Below the pieces are notes generated by a model that was given only the letters and a program-made list of their open reading frames with translations, made no database searches and had not been told where the DNA came from. Shown one piece after another: positions 15,849 through 23,691 of a stretch of DNA of 45,292 nt (the first letter of the stretch is position 1; the number at the start of each line of letters is the position of its first letter). This stretch comes from Streptomyces lydicus (GTDB lineage: Bacteria > Actinomycetota > Actinomycetes > Streptomycetales > Streptomycetaceae), in contig NZ_JNZA01000047.1 of assembly GCF_000717345.1 (NCBI RefSeq), positions 1 through 45,292 of the forward strand, in the 5' to 3' direction. Made by a program: the position numbers and the translations under genes.

Positions 15849-18230
15849 ATGGCAACGACCGGTACTCCCACCAACATCACCCAGGGGTCGAAGACCAAGG
15901 GCGGCATCGGTGAGTCCACCCTGCGCCCCGACGGCACCCTGAAGGTCACCGGCGAGTTCGCGTACTCCTCGGACATGTGGCACGAGGACATGCTGTGGGG
16001 CTTCACGCTCCGCTCCACCGTCGCGCACGCCGAGATCGTCTCCATCGACACCTCCGAGGCGCTCGCCCAGTCCGGCGTCTACGCCGTGCTGACCTACGAC
16101 GACCTGCCCACGTCGATCAAGAACTACGGCCTGGAGATCCAGGACACCCCGGTCCTCGCGCACGGCAAGGTCCGCCACCACGGCGAGCCGGTGGCTCTCG
16201 TCGCCGCCGACCACCCGGAGACGGCGCGGCGCGCGGCCGCCAAGATCAAGATCGAGTACAAGGAGCTGCCCGTCGTCACCGACGAGGGCTCCGCGACCGC
16301 CGACGGCGCGCCGCTGCTCCACGAGGGCCGCGACGACCACCACGCCGGACACGTACCGCACCCGAACATCGTCCACCGCCAGCCGATCATCCGCGGCGAC
16401 GCCGCCGAGGCCGCCAAGAAGGCCGACGTCATCGTCTCCGGCGAGTACGTCTTCGGTATGCAGGACCAGGCGTTCCTCGGCCCGGAGTCCGGCCTCGCGG
16501 TGCCCGCCGAGGACGGCGGGGTGGACCTCTACATCGCCACCCAGTGGCTGCACTCCGACCTCCGCCAGATCGCCCCCGTCCTCGGCCTGCCCGAGGAGAA
16601 GGTGCGGATGACGCTCTCCGGCGTCGGCGGCGCGTTCGGCGGCCGCGAGGACCTGTCGATGCAGATCCACGCCTGCCTGCTCGCGCTGCGCACGAACAAG
16701 CCGGTCAAGATCGTCTACAACCGCTTCGAGTCCTTCTTCGGCCACGTCCACCGGCACCCGGCGAAGCTCTGGTACGAGCACGGCGCCACCAAGGACGGCA
16801 AGCTCACCCACCTGAAGTGCCGAATCGTGCTGGACGGCGGCGCGTACGCCTCCGCCTCCCCGGCCGTGGTCGGCAACGCCGCCTCGCTGGCGGTCGGCCC
16901 GTACGTGGTCGACGACGTCGAGATCGAGGCCGTCGCGCTCTACACCAACAACCCGCCCTGCGGCGCCATGCGCGGCTTCGGCGCGGTCCAGGCGTGCTTC
17001 GCCTACGAGGCGCAGATGGACAAGCTCGCCAAGAAGCTGGGCCTGGACCCGGTCGAGTTCCGGCAGATGAACGCCATGGAGCAGGGCACGATCATGCCGA
17101 CCGGGCAGCCGGTCGACTCGCCGGCCCCGGTCGCCGAGATCCTGCGCCGCGTCAAGGCCCGCCCGCTGCCCCCCGAGCGCCAGTGGGAGTCCAGCGAGGG
17201 CGCCGACGTCCGCCAGCTGCCCGGTGGCCTGTCCAACACCACCCACGGCGAAGGCGTGGTGCGCGGCGTCGGCTACGCGGTCGGCATCAAGAACGTCGGC
17301 TTCTCCGAGGGCTTCGACGACTACTCCACCGCCAGGGTCCGCATGGAGGTCGTGGGCGGCGAGCCGGTCGCCACCGTGCACACCGCGATGGCGGAGGTCG
17401 GCCAGGGCGGCGTGACCGTCCACGCGCAGATCGCCCGCACCGAACTCGGCGTCGCCCAGGTGACGATCCACCCCGCCGACACCCAGGTGGGCAGCGCCGG
17501 TTCGACGTCGGCGTCCCGTCAGACGTACGTCACCGGCGGCGCCGTCAAGCACTCCTGTGAGCTCGTCCGCGAGAAGGTCCTGGAGCTGGGCCGCCGCAAG
17601 CTGGGCACGTACCACCCGGCGTGGGCCACCGCCGAACTCCTCCTGGAAGGCGGCAAGGTCGTCACCGACGGCGGCGAGGTCCTCGCCGACCTGGTGGACG
17701 TGCTCGAAGGCGAGGCCGTCGAGGTCGAGGCCGAGTGGCGGCACCGCCCCACCGAGGCGTTCGACCTGGTCACCGGCCAGGGCAACGGTCACGTCCAGTA
17801 CTCCTTCGCCGCGCACCGCGCGGTCGTGGAGGTGGACACCGAGCTCGGCCTGGTGAAGGTCATCGAGCTGGCCGTCGCCCAGGACGTCGGCAAGGCGCTC
17901 AACCCGCTGTCCGTCGTCGGTCAGATCCAGGGTGGTACCACCCAGGGCCTGGGCGTCGCGGTCATGGAGGAGATCATCGTCGACCCCAAGACCGCGAAGG
18001 TGCGCAACCCCTCCTTCACGGACTACCTCATCCCCACGATCCTCGACACCCCGACCATCCCGGTCGATGTGCTCGAACTCGCCGACGAGCACGCGCCTTA
18101 CGGGCTGCGCGGCATCGGCGAGGCCCCGACCCTGTCGTCCACCCCGGCCGTCCTCGCGGCGATCCGGAACGCGACCGGGCTGGAGCTCAACAAGACGCCG
18201 GTCCGCCCCGAGCACCTCACCGGCACATAG
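15849..18230 (+). CDS. Xanthine dehydrogenase, molybdenum-binding subunit
   Basis: This 793-residue catalytic subunit hydroxylates hypoxanthine and xanthine to urate at a molybdopterin centre. Motifs visible in order are GGAFGGRED near residue 260 (cofactor binding), the AMRGFGAVQACFAYE block near 375 containing the substrate-contacting arginine, EVGQGG near 518, GSAGSTSASRQ near 548 and RGIGEAP near 755, which carries the catalytic glutamate. The length and motif order match XDH rather than CO dehydrogenase, which would have a selenated-cysteine loop. The ATG at 15849 follows the [2Fe-2S] subunit stop directly, so it is the third gene of one operon. Confidence 0.93.
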   Translation: MATTGTPTNITQGSKTKGGIGESTLRPDGTLKVTGEFAYSSDMWHEDMLWGFTLRSTVAHAEIVSIDTSEALAQSGVYAVLTYDDLPTSIKNYGLEIQDTPVLAHGKVRHHGEPVALVAADHPETARRAAAKIKIEYKELPVVTDEGSATADGAPLLHEGRDDHHAGHVPHPNIVHRQPIIRGDAAEAAKKADVIVSGEYVFGMQDQAFLGPESGLAVPAEDGGVDLYIATQWLHSDLRQIAPVLGLPEEKVRMTLSGVGGAFGGREDLSMQIHACLLALRTNKPVKIVYNRFESFFGHVHRHPAKLWYEHGATKDGKLTHLKCRIVLDGGAYASASPAVVGNAASLAVGPYVVDDVEIEAVALYTNNPPCGAMRGFGAVQACFAYEAQMDKLAKKLGLDPVEFRQMNAMEQGTIMPTGQPVDSPAPVAEILRRVKARPLPPERQWESSEGADVRQLPGGLSNTTHGEGVVRGVGYAVGIKNVGFSEGFDDYSTARVRMEVVGGEPVATVHTAMAEVGQGGVTVHAQIARTELGVAQVTIHPADTQVGSAGSTSASRQTYVTGGAVKHSCELVREKVLELGRRKLGTYHPAWATAELLLEGGKVVTDGGEVLADLVDVLEGEAVEVEAEWRHRPTEAFDLVTGQGNGHVQYSFAAHRAVVEVDTELGLVKVIELAVAQDVGKALNPLSVVGQIQGGTTQGLGVAVMEEIIVDPKTAKVRNPSFTDYLIPTILDTPTIPVDVLELADEHAPYGLRGIGEAPTLSSTPAVLAAIRNATGLELNKTPVRPEHLTGT

Positions 18231-18236
18231 AGAGCA

Positions 18237-18256
18237 GTCCGGGGCCCTCCCCGGAC
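18237..18256 (+). terminator. Hairpin right after the xanthine dehydrogenase operon
   Basis: GTCCGGGG (18237-18244) and CCCCGGAC (18249-18256) pair perfectly around CCCT, six bases after the stop of the molybdenum subunit gene. It may end or attenuate the three-subunit transcript before the permease gene 215 bases downstream. Confidence 0.6.
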
Positions 18257-18470
18257 CCGGTTCTCCGGGCGGTGCGTGTCAGGGGTGTCCCTGTCCGTCC
18301 TCCTCCGCGTACCGCCCGGAGTCCCTCCCCGCACCACGCAGTCGCTGCTGCCCTTCGACGCAGCCAGCACCCGTTCGCCTCGGGCCGTCCCCCGGGTCGT
18401 GCAGCCGAAGATCCATCCCAAATCTCGCACGTGATGCGAGGGCCCCTTTGAACCTTGGGAGTAAGGCACC

Positions 18471-19958
18471 ATGACCCAGCAGTCCACTGAGCCGAGGACC
18501 ACGGCGGAAGACGCGGGCGACGGCTCACGTCAGCCCGCCGGCCGGTCCTGGCTCGACCGGTACTTCCACATATCCGACAGAGGCTCGACCCTTGGCCGCG
18601 AGGTGCGTGGCGGCGTCACCACCTTCATGGCGATGGCGTACATCGTCCTCCTCAACCCGGTGATCCTGACCACGACGAAGGACATCACCGGCGCCACCCT
18701 CAATGCCGACCAGGTGACCACGGCGACCGCGCTCGCCGCCGCCGTCACCACGATCGTGATGGGCTTCCTGGGCAATGTGCCCCTGGCGCTGGCCGCCGGC
18801 CTGAGCGTCTCCGCGGTGATGTCGTTCCAGGTCGCCCCGCAGATGACCTGGGACAACGCCTGGGCGATGTGCATCATTTACGGTGCCGTGATCGTGCTGC
18901 TGGTGCTCACCGGCATGCGGGAACTGATCATGAACGCCATCCCGCTGCCGCTGAAGCACGCGATCACCATGGGCATCGGCCTGTTCGTCTGCCTGATCGG
19001 CCTGGTCCAGGCGGGCTTCGTCACCTCCATGCCCGGCCCGGGCGGTCTCGCCGGTGCCAAGCCGATCCAGCTCGGCAGCGCGGACATGCTCACCGGCTGG
19101 CCCGTCCTGTGCTTCGCCTTCACCGTCCTGCTGATCTTCCTGCTACAGGTCCGCAAGGTGCCCGGAGCGATCCTCATCGGCATCGTCGGCGGCACGGTCT
19201 TCTCCGCGCTCGTCCACCAGCTCGCCGGGCTGACCGTCAAGGACTGGGGTGGCCGCAACGCGCCGGTGATCTCCGGCTCCATCGTCTCCCGGCCCGACTT
19301 CGGACTGCTGGGCCACGTCTCCTTCAGCGGCCTGGGCGGCGTCGGCGGCATCACCATCGGCGTCATCGTCTTCACGCTCGTACTGGCCGGCTTCTTCGAC
19401 GCCATGGGCACCATCATCGGCATCGGCCAGCAGGCCAACCTCGCCGACAAGGACGGCAAGATGCCGGGTCTCAACAAGGCCCTGGCCATCGACGGTGCCG
19501 GCGGCATCGTCGGCGGTCTCACCGGAGCCTCCGGCCAGACCGTGTTCGTCGAGTCCACCGCCGGCGTCGGCGACGGTGCGCGCACCGGCCTCGCCAGCGT
19601 CGTCACCGGCCTCGGCTTCGCGCTGTGCCTCTTCTTCACCCCGCTGGCGCAGGTCATCCCCACCCAGGTCGCGGCCGCCGCCCTGGTGGTGATCGGCTCG
19701 ATGATGCTGACCAACGCCAAGCACATCAACTGGGACGACCCGGCGACCTCCATCCCGGTCTTCCTCACGACCGTGCTCATGCCGTTCACGTACTCCATCA
19801 CCGCGGGCATCGCGGCCGGCGTCATCGCGCACGTCGCGATCAAGGCCGTCCAGGGCAAGTGGCGCGAGCCCGGCTGGCTGATGTGGGTGCTCTCCCTGGT
19901 GTTCCTGGCCTACTTCTCGCTCAACCCGATCGAGAACTGGCTGGGAGTCCACCACTGA
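18471..19958 (+). CDS. NCS2-family purine permease, AzgA type
   Basis: This 495-residue integral membrane protein has about 12 or more hydrophobic segments after a 45-residue hydrophilic N-terminus. The opening block LGREVRGGVTTFMAMAYIVLLNP, a central GMRELIMNAIPLPLKHAI and a later ESTAGVGDGARTGLASV are hallmarks of the AzgA/GhxP branch of NCS2, which imports hypoxanthine, guanine or adenine with protons. Its position between the xanthine dehydrogenase subunits and their maturation factor points to hypoxanthine/xanthine uptake. The 240-base leader holds a small hairpin (CTCGCA/TGCGAG) and may carry its own promoter. The start is the ATG at 18471, with AAGG just upstream. Confidence 0.9.
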   Translation: MTQQSTEPRTTAEDAGDGSRQPAGRSWLDRYFHISDRGSTLGREVRGGVTTFMAMAYIVLLNPVILTTTKDITGATLNADQVTTATALAAAVTTIVMGFLGNVPLALAAGLSVSAVMSFQVAPQMTWDNAWAMCIIYGAVIVLLVLTGMRELIMNAIPLPLKHAITMGIGLFVCLIGLVQAGFVTSMPGPGGLAGAKPIQLGSADMLTGWPVLCFAFTVLLIFLLQVRKVPGAILIGIVGGTVFSALVHQLAGLTVKDWGGRNAPVISGSIVSRPDFGLLGHVSFSGLGGVGGITIGVIVFTLVLAGFFDAMGTIIGIGQQANLADKDGKMPGLNKALAIDGAGGIVGGLTGASGQTVFVESTAGVGDGARTGLASVVTGLGFALCLFFTPLAQVIPTQVAAAALVVIGSMMLTNAKHINWDDPATSIPVFLTTVLMPFTYSITAGIAAGVIAHVAIKAVQGKWREPGWLMWVLSLVFLAYFSLNPIENWLGVHH

Positions 19959-19998
19959 CCCGCCGTTCCTCACCTCCGTAATCCGTAAGGAGACCGAC

Positions 19999-21183
19999 AT
20001 GCTGGACATCGCCGAAGAGCTGCACCGGTGGGTCGAGCAGGGCCGCGAATTCGCGGTGGCCACCGTGGTGGCCACCAACGGCAGCGCGCCCCGCCAGCCC
20101 GGAGCCGCCCTCGCCGTCGACAGTGACGGCACGGCTGTCGGGTCGGTCTCCGGCGGATGCGTGGAAGGAGCGGTGTACGAACTGTGCCAGGAGGCGCTGC
20201 AGACCGGTCGGCCGGTGCTGGAGCGCTTCGGGTACAGCGACGAGGACGCCTTCGCCGTGGGCCTGACCTGCGGCGGCATCATCGACATCCTCGTCCACCC
20301 GGTACGGACGAGCGTCCCGCGCCCCGCGAACGACGGCGGCGGGGCCGGGGAGTTGGTGGACAGCACTGCCGGCACGCTCGCCGCCGGACTGGCCGCTGCC
20401 GCAACGGGGGAGGCGGCGGCGGTCACCCGGATCGTCCAGGGCCCCGCCGAACTCCTCGGCCGCGCCCTGCTCGTCCGCCCCGACGGCAGCCACACCGGCA
20501 CCCTCGGCGGCCACCCCGCCCTCGACCGCACCGCGATCGAGGAGACCCGCGCCCTGCTCGACGCCGGGCGTACCGCGACGGTGGAGATCGGGGTGGACGG
20601 CGCCCGGTGCGGTCAGCCGGTGGTCCTCCTCGTCGAATCCTCCGTGCCGCCGCCCCGCATGATCGTCTTCGGCGCCATCGACTTCGCGTCCGCGCTGGTA
20701 CGGGTCGGCAAATTCCTCAACTACCACGTCACGGTGTGCGATGCGCGTCCGGTCTTCGCGACCCGGACGCGCTTCCCGGACGCCGACGAGATCGTCGTCG
20801 AGTGGCCGCACCGCTACCTCGACTCCCAGGACCTCGACGCCCGCACGGTGCTGTGCGTCCTCACCCACGACGCCAAGTTCGACGTCCCGCTCCTGGAACG
20901 GGCCCTGAAGCTCCCGGTCGCCTACGTAGGCGCCATGGGCTCGCGCCGCACCCACCTGGACCGCCAGCAGCGGCTGCGCGACGTCGGCCTGACCGAACTC
21001 GAACTCAACCGCCTGCGCTCACCCATCGGCCTCGACCTCGGCGCCCGCACGCCCGAGGAGACCGCACTGTCGATCGCCGCCGAAATAGTCGCCAACCGCC
21101 GCGGCGGCACCGGCCTGCCCCTGAAGGGCGCGCACACACCGATCCATCATGAGGCGGGGGCGGTGGTGGGCCGGGTGGCCTGA
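19999..21183 (+). CDS. xdhC: XdhC/CoxI-family molybdenum-cofactor maturation factor
   Basis: This 394-residue cytoplasmic chaperone belongs to the family that binds molybdopterin, promotes its sulfuration and inserts it into xanthine dehydrogenase. The N-terminal XdhC/CoxI domain shows SGGCVEGAVYE near residue 52 and GLTCGGIIDILVHPV near 90. The C-terminal Rossmann domain runs from about 210 and includes VAYVGAMGSRRTH. Its place at the end of the xanthine dehydrogenase block, 40 bases after the permease, fits. AAGGAG lies seven bases before the ATG at 19999. Its stop abuts the left arm of a long inverted repeat. Confidence 0.92.
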   Translation: MLDIAEELHRWVEQGREFAVATVVATNGSAPRQPGAALAVDSDGTAVGSVSGGCVEGAVYELCQEALQTGRPVLERFGYSDEDAFAVGLTCGGIIDILVHPVRTSVPRPANDGGGAGELVDSTAGTLAAGLAAAATGEAAAVTRIVQGPAELLGRALLVRPDGSHTGTLGGHPALDRTAIEETRALLDAGRTATVEIGVDGARCGQPVVLLVESSVPPPRMIVFGAIDFASALVRVGKFLNYHVTVCDARPVFATRTRFPDADEIVVEWPHRYLDSQDLDARTVLCVLTHDAKFDVPLLERALKLPVAYVGAMGSRRTHLDRQQRLRDVGLTELELNRLRSPIGLDLGARTPEETALSIAAEIVANRRGGTGLPLKGAHTPIHHEAGAVVGRVA

Positions 21184-21563
21184 CTTCCCACGTTTTTGTC
21201 TGCGGCGCCGTGGTGGTTGCTCGCCGTTGCGCTGTGCGCCGCCGCCGCACGTTGTCGGCTTTCCCGCCGTATTTCGTCTCGCCGTGGCGCCTGCGGCGGG
21301 CTGGGTTGTTGATGGGTGCGGTGCCGCTCCTCCGGACTTCGTCCTGCGGCGCGGCCCCTCCCGTAGGGGGTGGGAAAAGGCCGGTGGGGGCGGGCGTCAG
21401 TAACGACGCTCGCCCCCACCGGCCTTCAACTTCTCCCCCAACGGGAGGGGCCGGACCGGAGGACGAAGTCTGGAGGGCCGGCACCGCACCCGACAGCAAC
21501 CCGGCCCGCCGCAGGCGCAACGGCGAGCAATCACCACGGCGGGACGGACAAACACGTGGGAAG
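21184..21563. repeat. Long imperfect inverted repeat filling a convergent intergenic gap
   Basis: The left arm (21184-21399, ~216 bases) and right arm (21404-21563, ~160 bases) are reverse complements over nearly their full length. The outermost 48 bases match at 42 positions. The centre is a near-perfect 22-bp stem (21377-21398 with 21405-21426). The left arm carries 58 extra bases (21232-21289) that resemble a diverged second copy of the outer ~42-base unit. The element runs exactly from the xdhC stop to the stop of the opposing acetyltransferase gene. It could act as a bidirectional terminator or be a member of a dispersed repeat family. No coding sequence is supported in it. Confidence 0.88.
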
Positions 21564-22115
21564 CTACTTCCGCCGCGAGGCGACCGCCGCCATCACCAGG
21601 ACGTCGTGCCACTCGCCGTCCCAGAAGAGGGCCTCGCGCAGGCGGCCCTCCACCTCGAAGCCGCACTTCTCGTACGCACGGCGGGCGCGCGGGTTGAACG
21701 GGAAGACCTCCAACTGGACGCGGTGCAGGCCCACCCGGTCGAAGGCGTGGTCCAGCAGCAGCCGGATCGCCTCACTGCCGATGCCGCGATCGGTGGCGCT
21801 CGCGGCGAGGGATATGCGGAAGGTGCCGCTTGCGTTGTCCTTGTCGATCCCGCTCAGCGCCAGCTCGCCCAGGTACTCGCCCGTTTCCCGGTCCTCGATG
21901 GCGAGGTCGAGACGGTCGGTGCGCGTGGCGGCCTGGGCGCACCAGTCCTGGAGTTCCGCAAGGGTCCAGTCGTGGTGGGTGCCGGTCAGCCGGCGTACGC
22001 CGGGGTCCTGGAAGGTCGCGTGGAAGGCGGCCGCATGCCGTGGCGACAGCGGCACGAGCTGAATCCGGGTGCCGGGGAGCACCGGCTTCTCCGCGAGTGC
22101 GGTGGCATCGATCAT
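21564..22115 (-). CDS. GNAT-family N-acetyltransferase, RimJ/RimL-like
   Basis: This 183-residue protein has a complete GNAT fold of the RimJ/RimL-like branch, which often acetylates protein N-termini or small amines with acetyl-CoA. The acetyl-CoA-binding region includes SLAASATDRGIGSEAIRLLLDHAF, and the ending NPRARRAYEKCGFEVEGRLREA is typical. The ATG at 22115 is preferred. No clear ribosome binding site precedes it, and a longer TTG-initiated frame to 22151 is unlikely. The substrate is unknown. It is divergent from the LysR gene, 77 bases away. Confidence 0.86.
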   Translation of the reverse strand: MIDATALAEKPVLPGTRIQLVPLSPRHAAAFHATFQDPGVRRLTGTHHDWTLAELQDWCAQAATRTDRLDLAIEDRETGEYLGELALSGIDKDNASGTFRISLAASATDRGIGSEAIRLLLDHAFDRVGLHRVQLEVFPFNPRARRAYEKCGFEVEGRLREALFWDGEWHDVLVMAAVASRRK

Positions 22116-22192
22116 GGCGGGATGATGTCGGTGCCACGGCCGCCACGGCAAGGCATTTGAGCGGCGGCCCGAGCCGGCCGGGGAGGGGAACC

Positions 22193-23125
22193 ATGGAGCT
22201 GCGGCAGGTGCGGTACTTCGTGACGGTGGCGCAGGAGCTGCACTTCGGGCGGGCGGCCGAACGGCTGCACATCGTCCAGTCGGCGGTGAGCCAGCAGATC
22301 AGACGGCTGGAACGGGAGCTGGGGACCGACCTGTTCGACCGGTCGGCGCGGCAGGTGCGCCTCACGGCGGTCGGCGAGCGGTTCCTGCCGGAAGCGCGGG
22401 CGTTGCTGGCCGCGGAGCAGCGGGCGCTGGCGGTGGTCGCCGAGCTGACCGCCGGCCGTGCCCGCGCCCTGCGGCTGGGGACGAGTACGGGCCTGGGTGC
22501 CCATCTGGACCGGGTGCTGGACGCGCTCGCCGGGATCGCCCCGGAGATCGGGGTGGAGCTGGTGTCCGTACGGGCGCGGGAGCGGCTCGACCGGGTCGCG
22601 TCCCACGATCTCGACGCGGCGTTCCTGCGCGGCGAGCCGGACGGCGGTGGGCGCGACGGTCTGAGCTTCGTCCCGCTGTGGCAGGACCCGCTGGTGGCGG
22701 TCGTCCCGGCCCGGCACCGGCTCGCCGCCGTACCGGGCACCGTCTCCCTCGCCGAGCTGGCGGACGTACCGCTGGTGCTGACCGAGCGGCGCAACAACCG
22801 CGCCCTGGTCGATCTGGTCGTCAACGCCTGCCACGACGCCGGTTTCACCCCCCGGCCGGGGCCCACCTACGGGTCGCTGGACGACACCCTGACCGCGATC
22901 GGCGCGCCCGGCGTCCCCACCGAGGGGCTGTGGACCGTTGTCTACGCCGCGCACGCCGCCCGGCTGAGCACCCCGCGGGTCGCCTTCCTGCCGTTCCGCA
23001 ACCTCGGCATGGAACTCACCACCTACCTCGCGATACGCCGCACCGACCCGCCCGCCGGACTGGACCTGCTGCTGAAGGCGTGCGCGGTCCCGGACCCGGG
23101 CCGGGACGCCGATCTCGATCGGTGA
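22193..23125 (+). CDS. LysR-family transcriptional regulator
   Basis: This 310-residue protein begins MELRQVRYFVTVAQELHFGRAAERLH, the canonical LysR winged helix-turn-helix (residues 1-60), followed by a two-lobed effector-binding domain from ~90 to 300. GGGAGGGG lies just before the ATG at 22193. It is divergent from the GNAT gene and upstream of a tautomerase and an acyl-CoA synthetase on the same strand. Either could be its target; LysR regulators most often act on the divergent neighbour. Confidence 0.9.
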   Translation: MELRQVRYFVTVAQELHFGRAAERLHIVQSAVSQQIRRLERELGTDLFDRSARQVRLTAVGERFLPEARALLAAEQRALAVVAELTAGRARALRLGTSTGLGAHLDRVLDALAGIAPEIGVELVSVRARERLDRVASHDLDAAFLRGEPDGGGRDGLSFVPLWQDPLVAVVPARHRLAAVPGTVSLAELADVPLVLTERRNNRALVDLVVNACHDAGFTPRPGPTYGSLDDTLTAIGAPGVPTEGLWTVVYAAHAARLSTPRVAFLPFRNLGMELTTYLAIRRTDPPAGLDLLLKACAVPDPGRDADLDR

Positions 23126-23299
23126 TCGCTGCGTTCGCGATCCGCTTCTTGGTCGCGCGGGCCGTTCGCGATGGACTGGACGCACGCCGGTACCGCACCG
23201 GAAACCCGGGGAGAACCCGGGAAACCCAGGCCGGGAAACACGGAGATCTCCCTGATCCCGTGAGCCCCGAACCGCCTGATGAGAAACGGGAGTTCCGTC

Positions 23300-23482
23300 A
23301 TGCCGATCGTCACCGTCCAGCAGGGACCGCGCAGCACCGAGCTCAAGCGCGAGCTGGTCAAGCAGATCACCGACGCGTTCGTCGACGCGTACCGGATCCC
23401 CGCCGAGACCGTCCAGGTCTGGATCCACGAGGTGCCCACCGACAGCTGGGGCGCGGCAGGCACCCTGACCGCTGACAAGTAG
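23300..23482 (+). CDS. 4-oxalocrotonate tautomerase-family protein
   Basis: This 60-residue protein has the size of classical 4-OT subunits. After removal of Met, Pro1 is the catalytic base (MPIVTV), and an Arg at position 10 aligns with 4-OT Arg11. The residue aligned with catalytic Arg39 is Gln (TVQVW), and Trp replaces Phe50 (SWGAAG). The true 4-OT reaction is therefore unlikely; a related keto-enol tautomerisation or an orphan role is more probable. The ATG at 23300 has GGGAG eight bases upstream. A strong terminator hairpin follows eight bases after the stop. Confidence 0.85.
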   Translation: MPIVTVQQGPRSTELKRELVKQITDAFVDAYRIPAETVQVWIHEVPTDSWGAAGTLTADK

Positions 23483-23489
23483 GCGACGC

Positions 23490-23527
23490 GGCGGGGCCGG
23501 CCTCCACGGGGGAAGGCCGGCCCCGCC
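23490..23527 (+). terminator. Terminator hairpin after the tautomerase gene
   Basis: Fourteen bases at 23490-23503 (GGCGGGGCCGGCCT) pair perfectly with 23514-23527 around a ten-base loop, eight bases after the stop codon. Confidence 0.85.
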
Positions 23528-23691
23528 CCAGCAGGACGCCACGCCCGGCCGTTCCCCCACCTCCGTCCGACCTCTTGACCCTCGCCATCGTGCATCTCGT
23601 AGCCTCAACTCCTTCCGGCCCAGGACCTGTCAGACTCCCTTTCACCTTCGAGAGACGTCGTACCGGATCCATCCGAAACACAGGAGAGAGC

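Noticed and set aside
15222..18215. A ~1000-codon minus-strand frame opposite the xanthine dehydrogenase genes
   Set aside because: It is antisense to well-identified subunits and arises from GC-biased third positions.
21193..21403. Small open frames inside the inverted repeat
   Set aside because: They come from the two arms read in either direction, have no ribosome binding site and no family resemblance.
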